The notes: generated by a model not told the origin, from the letters alone. A stretch of DNA of 34,651 bases from Microcaldota archaeon (GCA_021827925.1 JAKATZ010000008.1:1-34651), one strand, 5' to 3'; positions 8,308 through 18,002 are shown, numbered from the stretch's first letter. Numbers and translations: made by a program.

Positions 8308-9423
8308 ATGCCAAAATCACTTGTGATAATCCCGACAGTAAGGAATCCCTCCGTCATATCGGATTACGCCGCGAACATCGAGCTGCACGGTTTCGATAAG
8401 AAAAGCCTTCACTTCCTCATAGTCACGGAAGACAACGCTGAGAAGTCGGAGTACAAGCGCAAGCTGGACGAGAGCGGCCTCTCCGGAGAGATATTCGGTG
8501 CTACAGAACGGGAGAGGTTCATGGGTGAGAACGGCATATCCGAGTATCTCGACATAATACCTCGTAAATCGCACGCCGAGACGAGTTTTGGCCTGATATA
8601 CCTCCTAATCCACCGCGAGTTCGAGTACGGCTTCTTCATAGACGATGACACAAAGCCTGTGGCCGAATTCGATTACTTCGGCGGTCATCTGGGCAACCTC
8701 TCATTCAAAGGGGAAGTCGACTCGGCAGGCAGCGAGAAAGGCTGGCTCAACGTGCTATACCAATCCTTTTCCAGGCACGGGCTATATCCACGCGGTTATC
8801 CTTACAGCGTGATGGGCGAGAAAACCTCCGTCTCGCGAATTGGCGTTTCCGAAGGCAGCGTCTTCATATCGCACGGGCTATGGACCAATGTGCCAGACCT
8901 TGATGCCATACGCATACTGATGGACGGGGATCTGAACGGCCAGGCACGGACAAGGCTCCGCAGGGAAGATTTCACGGGCAATTTTGTTGCTGAAAAAGGC
9001 AGCTTCCAGACTGTCTGCTCGATGAACCTTGCATTCAGGCGCGAGATAATACCTGCATTCTACCAGATGCCGATGGATGATAACCCATACCGCGTAGGAA
9101 GGTTCGATGATATCTGGTCCGGATTCGTTGCCAAGGCAGTACTTGACCGGACTGGAGGGCTGATAATGAACGGTTATCCTCTTTGCGAGCACAACAAGGC
9201 CCCAAGGAGCACGTTCAAGGATGTAGCATCAGAATCCCCTGGCTACGAATCAAACGAGTTCTTTGCCGAGACTATACGGAACACAAGCTTCAGCAGTGCC
9301 GATGTCCAGGGGCTTACCGAAGAGATAGCGGACAAGCTCGAGAAGGATGGAAAGACCGAATTCGTGAGGTACTGCGGGAAATACCTCGGAAGGTGGACTG
9401 ATCTCTGTGAAAAGAAGGGCTAA
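8308..9423 (+). CDS. GT75 / reversibly glycosylated polypeptide (UDP-arabinopyranose mutase-like) protein
   Basis: FFIDDD, PRGYPYS, SHGLWTNVPDLDA, CSMNLAFRRE and VGRFDDIWSGF reproduce the ordered motif set of the RGP/UAM family (IDDD, RGYPFS, SHGLWLNIPDYDA, GMNLAFDRD, IGRYDDMWAGW). Confidence 0.8.
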   Translation: MPKSLVIIPTVRNPSVISDYAANIELHGFDKKSLHFLIVTEDNAEKSEYKRKLDESGLSGEIFGATERERFMGENGISEYLDIIPRKSHAETSFGLIYLLIHREFEYGFFIDDDTKPVAEFDYFGGHLGNLSFKGEVDSAGSEKGWLNVLYQSFSRHGLYPRGYPYSVMGEKTSVSRIGVSEGSVFISHGLWTNVPDLDAIRILMDGDLNGQARTRLRREDFTGNFVAEKGSFQTVCSMNLAFRREIIPAFYQMPMDDNPYRVGRFDDIWSGFVAKAVLDRTGGLIMNGYPLCEHNKAPRSTFKDVASESPGYESNEFFAETIRNTSFSSADVQGLTEEIADKLEKDGKTEFVRYCGKYLGRWTDLCEKKG

Positions 9424-10555
9424 GCGCGTGAGAGGGAAGGCTCTGGTGATAATACCTACCTTCAATTCGTACGCGCTCACGCATAAGCACCTTGAGCTTC
9501 TTGAGAAGCAGCAAGGCGGCAATTTCGATGTCATAGTGATAGACAGCGGGAGTTCGGAAGACCACCTGAAGCTCAAAGGGGAGCGCCACGGTTTCGGTCT
9601 TTTCATACTGCATTTCGACGAAGATCTGGGCGGTTCCGGAAGCACCTATGAAGGCGTCAAGTACGCCATGGAGCACGGCTATTCATATGCCATACTCTCT
9701 GATTCTGACGCGTTTCCCGTATCAAAAAACCTGATAAACGGTCTTACCGAGGCAGCGGGCCCTGACACCGCTACTTTTCCGACGAATCTCTTCAAGAGAT
9801 ACTGCAAAGGCAGCTGGACTGATTCTGAGGAGTCACGATGGGCCCCATGGCACTACCTTACGCTTTCAAGGGAAACGATAGGCAGGGCAGGCTATCCGCG
9901 CCGCGACCTCTTCATATATAACGACGACATCGAGTACTCTTTGCGGATACGCTCCAGCACCAGAATCCTGCAGATGAACAACCTCTATTATGAGCACAGG
10001 AACTCAACGCTATCAAATTACTTCCTGAAAGGGCTGTCTGCAAAGGCCTCTTATTACACTATAAGAAACAGGATACTCTGTTCGCCGGGCCTTAAAGGGC
10101 GCATCACTCCCATCGGGAACTGCTTTTTCAGGATGCTCATCGCATTCTATTCACTGCCATTAGGAACAGCTATGCGGTACTCATTTGTGCTGTTCAGGGC
10201 CGTAGCAGATGGCGTCTCAGGCAGATCCGGCAGGGCTGAGATACCGAAGATCGAGCCATTGATTACAATAACGGGGAGTAACGGCAGGATGCGCGGAGCT
10301 TATCTTACCTACCCTGAACGGGATTCCGTCATGGACAGGAAGAAAGCGGCTCGGCTCGGATGGCGCCAGATGGACATCTCGGGCGGTGTAACAACTGCCG
10401 CGCTGCTGCGCATCCTCATCGGAGGAGGTTCCGTGATAGTCAACGACCTGCTGGGCAACCAGCGCATAACGACGCGCCTCTCTCCTTTCCTCTTTCTCGG
10501 CAGGCTCTACCTTCTCAACGAGAAAGGCCTTTTCAGGGTAACGTCAGGCAGATAA
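9407..10555 (+). CDS. GT2 family glycosyltransferase, GlfT-like (furanosyl/rhamnosyl transferase type)
   Basis: VIIPTFNSYALTHKHLELLEKQ...DLGGSGSTYEGVKYAMEHGYSYAILSDSDAFP...NDDIEYSLRIR. GTG start at 9407 overlaps the upstream stop. Confidence 0.75.
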   Translation: MKRRAKRVRGKALVIIPTFNSYALTHKHLELLEKQQGGNFDVIVIDSGSSEDHLKLKGERHGFGLFILHFDEDLGGSGSTYEGVKYAMEHGYSYAILSDSDAFPVSKNLINGLTEAAGPDTATFPTNLFKRYCKGSWTDSEESRWAPWHYLTLSRETIGRAGYPRRDLFIYNDDIEYSLRIRSSTRILQMNNLYYEHRNSTLSNYFLKGLSAKASYYTIRNRILCSPGLKGRITPIGNCFFRMLIAFYSLPLGTAMRYSFVLFRAVADGVSGRSGRAEIPKIEPLITITGSNGRMRGAYLTYPERDSVMDRKKAARLGWRQMDISGGVTTAALLRILIGGGSVIVNDLLGNQRITTRLSPFLFLGRLYLLNEKGLFRVTSGR

Positions 10556-10565
10556 CAGATAACCA

Positions 10566-12263
10566 TCAGGTGTACGCTGCACAGTTCCACACCGGTTCTT
10601 TCTTCAGCGAGTATATCAGCAGATTGTTAACTCCGCTGCTGTTTCCTACTTCTTCGTATACCAGCGTGAGATTCGCGTCCATGCCGCTTATCACTCTCTG
10701 CGGTCTCTCGAAGAGCTGAAGGTTAGTGCCATTCACTTTCCTGTTCGCCAATGGCTGAAAGTCCGAGACAAGCAGATAGTCGGGCTTTCTTGCGACAACA
10801 TAGCTTAGGTTGCCTGCCCTGGCGTACAGGAAATCCTCGAATGCCCACCATTCCGTATTGTTTGCATTGTAATTGGTGTCGCTGAACGTCTTCCTGTCTC
10901 CCCAGTACTGTATTGCGGTGCCGTCTGCCTCAGAGCTGAGGAATGTGGCATTCGATACTGTGTTCAACTCAGTGCAGAGCATCGCCTGCTTCATGACTTT
11001 GCTTATGGAAGGTACCGCCGGGGAATACACTATCTGTCCTGTGTCGAGGACGAAACCAAAGATCAGCAAAGCGGAGAATAGGAGCATGACAAACCTCCTT
11101 CTCTCGCCTTTGTAGAAGCTCAGCAGAGAGCCGGCAAGTATCGAGATCGGAATAAAAAGAAGGGATTCGAACCTGCTGCTCTGAAGCGTGAAAGGCACCG
11201 CAAAAAGCAGCATCGCCCATACGACCATCCACGCCTCTCTCCTGTTTCTGTCTGCCGATCCGAACGAATCCCATTTTACCTTGATGCTGGCCGCCATGGC
11301 CGGCAGCCATGATGTTGCAAATCCTACGAGTATCCAGATAACGAGAGTTACGCTGCCCAGAGCATTTGTCCATATCCCTATTGGGTAAGTCTGGTAAGCG
11401 AAAGGCTCTATCATTCCAAGAACCTGCATCCCGTTAATGATAACCTGCCCTTTTCCGAATACAAGAAGGAAAGGCAGAGAAGTTATTATAACGGGAGCCA
11501 GAAAGAAGAGTCCCCATCCCAACAGGAACATTGAAGAAAGCACTACAATGCCTTCGCGCTTCAATCCAGAGAATATCGCAGCAATAAATGCGAAGACCCA
11601 GAGTACGATGGCATAAACTCCCCCGTTCCAGATAAGGAAGGCGAGAACTGCCGGCAGCACTGAAAGAAGCATGGTCCGAGGCCTCTCCGCTTTTATCATC
11701 ATAAGCAGTGATAGTAGCGAGAGCGCAGGCACATACACGTCACCCCTGAAGAGATTGAATGCCGAGCTGTACATGCCCGCCCCTGAAAGGGCGAAGAAGA
11801 GTACCGCGAAGAGCGCTGCGCCATGGTCTCCGGTCATCTCCTTCGTGTAGAGGAAGACGCAGAGCGCAGCAAGCGTTATGAACGCAGCGTCGGCAATCCA
11901 TAGCGCATGGTAGAAGCCCAGAAAGCCGAGGAACTGCTCTATCTTGAGGCCAAAGTAGACTAGCCCCTGCTCCGAGAATATTATGTTATGACTGGTGTAC
12001 CCTGCTAGCATATTTGGTGCGAGTGTGTACGCATCTGCGATGCCCTGCCTGAGCGCAAGCATACCTGCCATGCTCTCTGTATCGAGGATATTGCCGCGCA
12101 TGAGGTATAGCGCTCGCGTGGCTACCGAGAGCAGCACAAGAACTGCGAGGACGTAGATCTCCCTGCTTCTTGCATTTTTCCACTGTACTACAGAGAACGG
12201 AAAAATCCTCCTCGCAAACTCGCCATTGATGACGGGATCCGAAGCCCTGTTTGCTTCATGCAT
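10566..12263 (-). CDS. Diverged STT3/AglB-like GT-C membrane protein
   Basis: Multi-TM; LFRGDVYVPALSLLSLLMMIKAE parallels IYRGDGFVTIFVILALIFLVK of 5637..8303; IIFSEQGLVYFGLKIEQFLGF parallels VLEPHGLYWATLVPYFFLQFFG; ectodomain SNATFLSSEADGTAIQYWGDRKTFSDTN parallels NSSVVLTLWPDGSVVEGVANRTSVTDS. The start could be as far upstream as 12344. Confidence 0.7.
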   Translation of the reverse strand: MHEANRASDPVINGEFARRIFPFSVVQWKNARSREIYVLAVLVLLSVATRALYLMRGNILDTESMAGMLALRQGIADAYTLAPNMLAGYTSHNIIFSEQGLVYFGLKIEQFLGFLGFYHALWIADAAFITLAALCVFLYTKEMTGDHGAALFAVLFFALSGAGMYSSAFNLFRGDVYVPALSLLSLLMMIKAERPRTMLLSVLPAVLAFLIWNGGVYAIVLWVFAFIAAIFSGLKREGIVVLSSMFLLGWGLFFLAPVIITSLPFLLVFGKGQVIINGMQVLGMIEPFAYQTYPIGIWTNALGSVTLVIWILVGFATSWLPAMAASIKVKWDSFGSADRNRREAWMVVWAMLLFAVPFTLQSSRFESLLFIPISILAGSLLSFYKGERRRFVMLLFSALLIFGFVLDTGQIVYSPAVPSISKVMKQAMLCTELNTVSNATFLSSEADGTAIQYWGDRKTFSDTNYNANNTEWWAFEDFLYARAGNLSYVVARKPDYLLVSDFQPLANRKVNGTNLQLFERPQRVISGMDANLTLVYEEVGNSSGVNNLLIYSLKKEPVWNCAAYT

Positions 12264-12443
12264 ATCCTTATCAATGCACAGCAATGGTATTAACTCCCAC
12301 TGTGTCCAGTGCCTGTTGTATATTATGCTGCGCGATAATGCCACAGCGGCTTTAAACTAACTATTACGTCTGCAAAAGAATCCATATACAACAATCAACG
12401 AATTTTGTCCGGGAATATGCAAATAAAAAGTTAAACAAAACGC

Positions 12444-12459
12444 AAGTATTTAAATACTT
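12444..12459 (+). promoter_or_regulatory. Palindromic TATA-containing promoter of the S-layer gene
   Basis: AAGTATTTAAATACTT is a perfect 16-bp palindrome containing TTTAAATA, ~38 nt upstream of ATG 12497. Confidence 0.6.
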
Positions 12460-12496
12460 TACTTTTCATCTATTCTCAAAATATTAATGTGATAGC

Positions 12497-15400
12497 ATGA
12501 AAAGTCTATACGCAAAGAGGATAGCCGCTGTAGCGGCAAGTTTGTTAGTGGGCCTTGCGTCCGCTGGACAGGGAGTTACCTATGGTAACATTCCCATAAT
12601 AAGCACAACCGGGCAGCCTGTCGTGCAGATCGTAGTAGGATCTACCGCGCAGCCTAGCGACGGAGTGGTAGCCGCAAACATCGCTGCGGTGATAGGAAGT
12701 CTGGCGCACACGACACAGAACGTAACCGCAAGCATATCCGGTCCTGGGGGGGCTAGTGTTAATAACAGCTATGGCGTAACATGCGCAATCACGCAATCGC
12801 TTTGCTCGATAAGCAATCAGCAGGTCTGGCTTGGAGAGAAGGGTGGAGTCGCTGCTGCGGGTTCATTCTCTTTTGCGGGATTAATAGGATCTATAATAAA
12901 CGGGGGAGTTATAAACTCTGCAAACTTGGGTAACACGAAGTACTCCTCAACAACAGCAACGCAGGCAAATGTGGGTTCCTCATTCATATATCCTGACGTT
13001 GGCGGATCCGGACCTTTCACTATCTCGACCTCACCTACGCCACCTAGCGCGTGGGAAGGAGTCGGCCTGCCTGGCTCTACGCCTTCGGCAAGTTCGACAA
13101 GCGGTGGCGTGACGCTCGGAAAGTTCACGCAGGGAACAGGCTCCAACGCAAAGGACAACGTAGTGCAATTCACTTCCTCGCAGATACCTGGCTTGCTCAA
13201 TGCATACGGGACTAATCTCGAGTCAGAGTCTCTCTGGCTTGCAGGCTATCCTGTATACGACCAGCAGTCAAACGTTACAAGCTTTGCGTTGCTAAACGTT
13301 AACGGCGCATACCAGGTGACCTTCGGAAAGCCTATCTCGAACCTCACGGGAGGTTCCACAACACTGCAGGCATTCCAATTCCTGGGACAGAACTGGTCAA
13401 CATACGCGTTCAAGCCTCCAGTATTGACAAGCAACTGGCCTACCTCCTCGCAGTTCGTAGTAGGGGGAAACATGACCTTTGCATCTGCCTCTACTGCACT
13501 TACGCACGTAAACGTTGGCGGCAACCTGACAACAGGAAACATAACCGTGCAGCTTAACGACCTTGAGCAGCTTGGAAGCAACCAGCCTGACGCCACATTC
13601 ACTGTGTACAAGAATGGCGTAGCTACAAACACCTCGGTTATAGTGTACTCCGGGCACACAGTACCTGTAAATTCCAGCGGCACGCTCATACACATAAGCA
13701 TGCCTCAGGCATTCGCAGGATTGTACGGAAACGCAAGGTATGCTGACGTGCAGCTATTCTCAAACATACTGAACGTATCTAATGGCGGCTACTGGAACAC
13801 GAATAACAAGAACTGGCTAGTGGAGCTAAGGTGGACATCAAACCAGTCCTCCATGCCTGCGAACCAGCTTGTATTCTCGAAGGACGCGCAGCTGCAGTCG
13901 ATAATACTGTACAGCAACCAGTCGACTACAACGATGCTGACCCCTGGGTCTACCTTCGACTACATCCAGAACCCTGCCGTATGGAAGCTGACCTTTGCGG
14001 GAGATACTCTCGGAGCTCCTAGCAGCGGAAACTCCAATTTCGATGCGCTCTCATTGTCGACGAGCTCATCCACAGCGTCTTCATCGACTGGAGGATCTGC
14101 GTACACGAACATCGGCGGAAACAGCATGTATCCTGTGACGGCTAGGGTCTTCAACGGCCTAACCTTTGCAGCTGCCGGAAGCACTCCTGCGGTAAACGAC
14201 AGCACAGTGCAGGAGCCAGTGAACCTCTTCACAGTTACGAGCCAGATACCTACGGCATTCACGATAGTGCCTAGTGGGGCTCTTGCGGCGCCTTCAACAA
14301 GCCTGCAGAGCGTAAACTACAACCTGGACTCGTACAAGTTCACTCCGTACAATGCCGTGCAGGCGAACACCCTTGTGAACGCCACTGATCCAAACGCCGG
14401 TCTTGTAATACAGCTGATAAACAATGGGGTATCCGGAAACTACATAAGCAACAACAACAACTTCAATGTTTATCTGACTGGTTACAACGGCAATGGGCAG
14501 AAGCAGTCCGGTACGGCGCTTGAGGCTACGTACAATTCGTTCTACGGGGACACGGCAGCGCCATTCAACGGTGGCAATGTCGTAATATACGAGAACGGAA
14601 AGACCCTCCTGGCGAACCTAACAGGCATAACCTTGCAGTATGCGCTGCCTAACCCTGGGGTAAACGTCAATGTATTCGAATCTGCGAACGTCCCGGCAAA
14701 CGGAATAAGCAGCAGCGCTGGAAACGAGATCCTTCTTGGTTCTCTTACGTACAATGGCCCGAAGCTCTTCTATAAGCCTGCTTCGTATGGCTACTACGTG
14801 GCTCCTGTGGCTACAAACTCCACCGTAACGTACAGCGGAGAGAGCAACAACGTGAACTTCAAGATACAGCAGAACTCTCCTGCGAACACAGTCGCAAGGG
14901 GTTCGTACTTCACGTACAACATACCTGAGTTGATCTCTTCGAGCGCAACGACGACTGAAGCCGCTACGTTCATAGACCTGACGAACTCCACATCAGCGCA
15001 GCAGCCAAACCCTCTGTACCTGCTGAACTATACGAATGGGTACAACAATGCGGTTGACTACGCGAGTTCTTCGGACTATCTGCTTAACCCAGGTAATCCT
15101 GAGGGCAGCGGAGTAAAGGCGCTGACAGGGTTCAGAACAGAGCGCGGAAGCGCAGTAGGCGCTATACCGCAGGGATCAGGCACTCTGACGTACTACATGG
15201 CAAAGAGCGTCGGCGGCCTTGAGTTCCTCGTGGGTCCGGCAAACACGAACATCACGACGAGCACCTCTCTCTATGGGCCTTACTCGGTCGGAGCAACTAC
15301 AAACCTGCCTAACGTAACGATAGCGAAGGTAAACGCAACATGCCAGTTCGTATCGACAACCAACACTTGCACGATAACTGGCGCAAACAAGCTGGTTGCG

Positions 15401-15715
15401 ACACCTTCAGTAACGCAGGCTTCAGTAGCAACCGTGATAGACCCTACGAAGGGCGTTCCTATAGCTGTACTCGATACGCAGGCAAACAATGCCTCCTCCG
15501 AGATAGTCATAGGAAGCAAGTACGTGAACAGCGTTGCGGCGCAGATATTCTCTGCAAACCCTTCGCTGAACTCAGCGTTCGCTCCTACTGGACCTGACTC
15601 TGTGATAGTGCAATCCTACCAGAACAAGATACTGGTCGCGGGATACACTGCGCAGCAGACAGTGCAGGCGGGCAACGAGTTCATAACGAACCTGCTGGCT
15701 GACGCTGGTGCGTAA
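12497..15715 (+). CDS. S-layer protein (methanococcal-type S_layer_N/S_layer_C architecture)
   Basis: Signal peptide MKSLYAKRIAAVAASLLVGLASA; N-terminal PVVQIVVGSTAQPSDGVVAANIAAVIGSLA; C-terminal GPDSVIVQSYQNKILVAGYTAQQTVQAGNEFITNLL. By-eye count of about two dozen N-x-S/T sequons. Confidence 0.92.
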   Translation: MKSLYAKRIAAVAASLLVGLASAGQGVTYGNIPIISTTGQPVVQIVVGSTAQPSDGVVAANIAAVIGSLAHTTQNVTASISGPGGASVNNSYGVTCAITQSLCSISNQQVWLGEKGGVAAAGSFSFAGLIGSIINGGVINSANLGNTKYSSTTATQANVGSSFIYPDVGGSGPFTISTSPTPPSAWEGVGLPGSTPSASSTSGGVTLGKFTQGTGSNAKDNVVQFTSSQIPGLLNAYGTNLESESLWLAGYPVYDQQSNVTSFALLNVNGAYQVTFGKPISNLTGGSTTLQAFQFLGQNWSTYAFKPPVLTSNWPTSSQFVVGGNMTFASASTALTHVNVGGNLTTGNITVQLNDLEQLGSNQPDATFTVYKNGVATNTSVIVYSGHTVPVNSSGTLIHISMPQAFAGLYGNARYADVQLFSNILNVSNGGYWNTNNKNWLVELRWTSNQSSMPANQLVFSKDAQLQSIILYSNQSTTTMLTPGSTFDYIQNPAVWKLTFAGDTLGAPSSGNSNFDALSLSTSSSTASSSTGGSAYTNIGGNSMYPVTARVFNGLTFAAAGSTPAVNDSTVQEPVNLFTVTSQIPTAFTIVPSGALAAPSTSLQSVNYNLDSYKFTPYNAVQANTLVNATDPNAGLVIQLINNGVSGNYISNNNNFNVYLTGYNGNGQKQSGTALEATYNSFYGDTAAPFNGGNVVIYENGKTLLANLTGITLQYALPNPGVNVNVFESANVPANGISSSAGNEILLGSLTYNGPKLFYKPASYGYYVAPVATNSTVTYSGESNNVNFKIQQNSPANTVARGSYFTYNIPELISSSATTTEAATFIDLTNSTSAQQPNPLYLLNYTNGYNNAVDYASSSDYLLNPGNPEGSGVKALTGFRTERGSAVGAIPQGSGTLTYYMAKSVGGLEFLVGPANTNITTSTSLYGPYSVGATTNLPNVTIAKVNATCQFVSTTNTCTITGANKLVATPSVTQASVATVIDPTKGVPIAVLDTQANNASSEIVIGSKYVNSVAAQIFSANPSLNSAFAPTGPDSVIVQSYQNKILVAGYTAQQTVQAGNEFITNLLADAGA

Positions 15716-15737
15716 TCCGGGCGTAGCTGATTTAGAC

Positions 15738-15770
15738 GGGGCGGGATCTTCCCGCCCCTTCTTTCTTTTT
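15738..15770 (+). terminator. Hairpin plus pyrimidine/T tract after the S-layer gene
   Basis: GGGGCGGGA(15738-15746)-TCT-TCCCGCCCC(15750-15758), followed by TTCTTTCTTTTT. Confidence 0.7.
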
Positions 15771-15928
15771 CTCTGATTTTCTTCGAAATTCCAGTACCTT
15801 TCTGCCTTCTTTTCAACTTTCTTCTAAAAAATCACCCGGAAATGATTTTACGTCGTAAAACATGTATTGTCTGCAAAATTGGATTTAGCAACATTTTTAA
15901 ATCCTTCCTGCTTAATACAAGTGATTCG

Positions 15929-17998
15929 ATGCGACATCTCGCCGCGCTTCCGCTCTTACTCTCATTGCTTCTTATTCTTCCAATAAGCGCGCTCTCACCG
16001 GGCGCGATGCTGCAGAATTACAACGTGCCTAATTCCCTTATAGCGAATCTTACCGAGATAAATGCCACTTATGGGAGCTCAAGCTACGCGCTTCTCTACA
16101 AAGGCAACTCCCCATACTTTGTAATAAACACAACGCACGGCGTTAACGAGTTTGTGACTGATCCGTCTGCAATAAGCGCAATAATAAGCGATACCCAGGC
16201 CGGAATATCCACGCGCAGCATAAACTTCACATACCTGAGCGGGCAAATGACTGCCTACATAAGCTCCGCTGCAACTGTGATGAATGCATGCCTTCGGTTC
16301 ACAGGACTTGACCATCTTACCTGCACAAAGCAGAACTTGTGCCTTTCCTGCCAGTCTGTACCTGCATGCAAGGATTATTATCTCGGCACAGGCGCCCTTG
16401 GCGGTGTAGGTAGCGTAAGCATAATGCAGTTCGGCAGTGCCTACGCCAACCTTACCCGGAATCTTACTATTTACTATCAGAGCTCCACAAATGTGACTGC
16501 CCTGGATCTGATCAGCAAAACTGCCTCTCTTAATGCAGCATTCTCTAACGTCTCCACCATAACAAGCCATATCTACCAGAATCCCATCTTCCCTCCTCCG
16601 CCTGGCGTCGACTACTCCCAGTGCCCTGGCACACCGCTCCAGGGGCCATGGTGGTGCTGGTCAGCCAACGCATCTGGCATCTGCGGCGTTTTCAATGCGC
16701 ACACGGGCCTCGGCGAATACAGCCCCATATATAACCACACCTTTCTGAACAACGTGAATGCAAGCCTCAAGAGCATCAACCCGAACCTGCCAACACAGCA
16801 GAACCTGCTTGCAATGGCACAAGCTGTCATAAACAATCAGAACGCGTATATAGAGCCTGTGGTGCAAAAGGCAAAGAAAGCCGAGCTTGACGCACTGCTC
16901 AACGGCTCTCTGAGCAGCTATCCGTCGCTAAAGAACGGCAGCACCATTCTTCTCACGCACATATACAACACCTCTCTGGAATATTCTCTTCTTGCACTGG
17001 AGAGCGCTTACAATAATCTGACATCAGACTACCTTACCTCAAACATACAGGCAAACGGCGCCGTTGTGGCAGCACAGCTGCAAAACACAACCTTGCTATA
17101 CAATGCCATCTCCTCAGAATATTCCTCCCTTCTCTCCAAGGCAAGCAACAATACCCTTCTGCTTATCGAGGCCCAGATCTCCGGCGCAAAAGGCAATGAG
17201 ATCGCAGCTCTCTCTTTAAATGAAATGAAGCTTAACAACGAAGTTCTCGGCCTTGTTGGCAATTCAACCGCAGCAGCCGCGCTCCTAAACACAATCTATT
17301 CGAGGGCCCGCACTGTCGTGCCTCTCAGCATCGGCGCTGGCAACGTAGTGAGGGCTATAGATGGCCCTTTCGCAACATCCCTCGCGCTCGCAATGGGTCT
17401 CTCGTATGACTCTGGGATTGCGCTCTCGCCTCTTCTATCATCTCTGCTATCTCTTGTAATAGGCGCGGTCATACTGTTGCTTGTCTATGGTTACTACCTA
17501 ACGCTGAAGCACAACCGGAAGGTGATACTGAACCGCAGGACAGCCAGGGTCTGGAAGCTACTATTCTCGGTAGCTTCAGTGCTGCTGCTTATATACATAC
17601 TACTGACGTATCTCCTTGCCACCTCCGCTGGCCATGCGCCCGCTGGCAGCCTTTTCAGCGCAATACATGGCGCAAGGAGCATCGCAGTCGTCTTAAACGG
17701 AAGCAGCATCTCGCGCAGCACAGTCAAATGCGGCGATCTCATAATCAGCCAAGCAAGATCCATTGGAAAGAACGCCGCACTAATGTACGTAAACGGGACA
17801 AGCTGCACAATGAACGATACCACGACGAGCAAGAGTTCCTGCCTGAACTCTTACGTGAGGGATGGCGATCCGATAGTGGTGCTCACGCAGTCTAATCAAT
17901 CTTCGATAAGCATATACTCACTGTACGGCACTGCGCTCCATGCAAACGGCAACCAGAGTTTCATGGATGCGTGCTATGCCAGTCTGTTCATAAAGTGA
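15929..17998 (+). CDS. Secreted, heavily sequon-bearing membrane-anchored surface protein, unknown family
   Basis: Signal peptide MRHLAALPLLLSLLLILPISALS; >20 N-x-S/T sequons by eye; Cys-rich segment; hydrophobic TM segments near the C-terminus. ATG 15929 preferred over 15842: TATA-like tttttaaat lies ~30 nt upstream. Confidence 0.75.
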   Translation: MRHLAALPLLLSLLLILPISALSPGAMLQNYNVPNSLIANLTEINATYGSSSYALLYKGNSPYFVINTTHGVNEFVTDPSAISAIISDTQAGISTRSINFTYLSGQMTAYISSAATVMNACLRFTGLDHLTCTKQNLCLSCQSVPACKDYYLGTGALGGVGSVSIMQFGSAYANLTRNLTIYYQSSTNVTALDLISKTASLNAAFSNVSTITSHIYQNPIFPPPPGVDYSQCPGTPLQGPWWCWSANASGICGVFNAHTGLGEYSPIYNHTFLNNVNASLKSINPNLPTQQNLLAMAQAVINNQNAYIEPVVQKAKKAELDALLNGSLSSYPSLKNGSTILLTHIYNTSLEYSLLALESAYNNLTSDYLTSNIQANGAVVAAQLQNTTLLYNAISSEYSSLLSKASNNTLLLIEAQISGAKGNEIAALSLNEMKLNNEVLGLVGNSTAAAALLNTIYSRARTVVPLSIGAGNVVRAIDGPFATSLALAMGLSYDSGIALSPLLSSLLSLVIGAVILLLVYGYYLTLKHNRKVILNRRTARVWKLLFSVASVLLLIYILLTYLLATSAGHAPAGSLFSAIHGARSIAVVLNGSSISRSTVKCGDLIISQARSIGKNAALMYVNGTSCTMNDTTTSKSSCLNSYVRDGDPIVVLTQSNQSSISIYSLYGTALHANGNQSFMDACYASLFIK

Positions 17999-18002
17999 TA
18001 CC

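Noticed and set aside
5637-12344. Transposon or integrase near the glycosylation genes
   Set aside because: No transposase, integrase or terminal inverted repeat recognised anywhere in the window.
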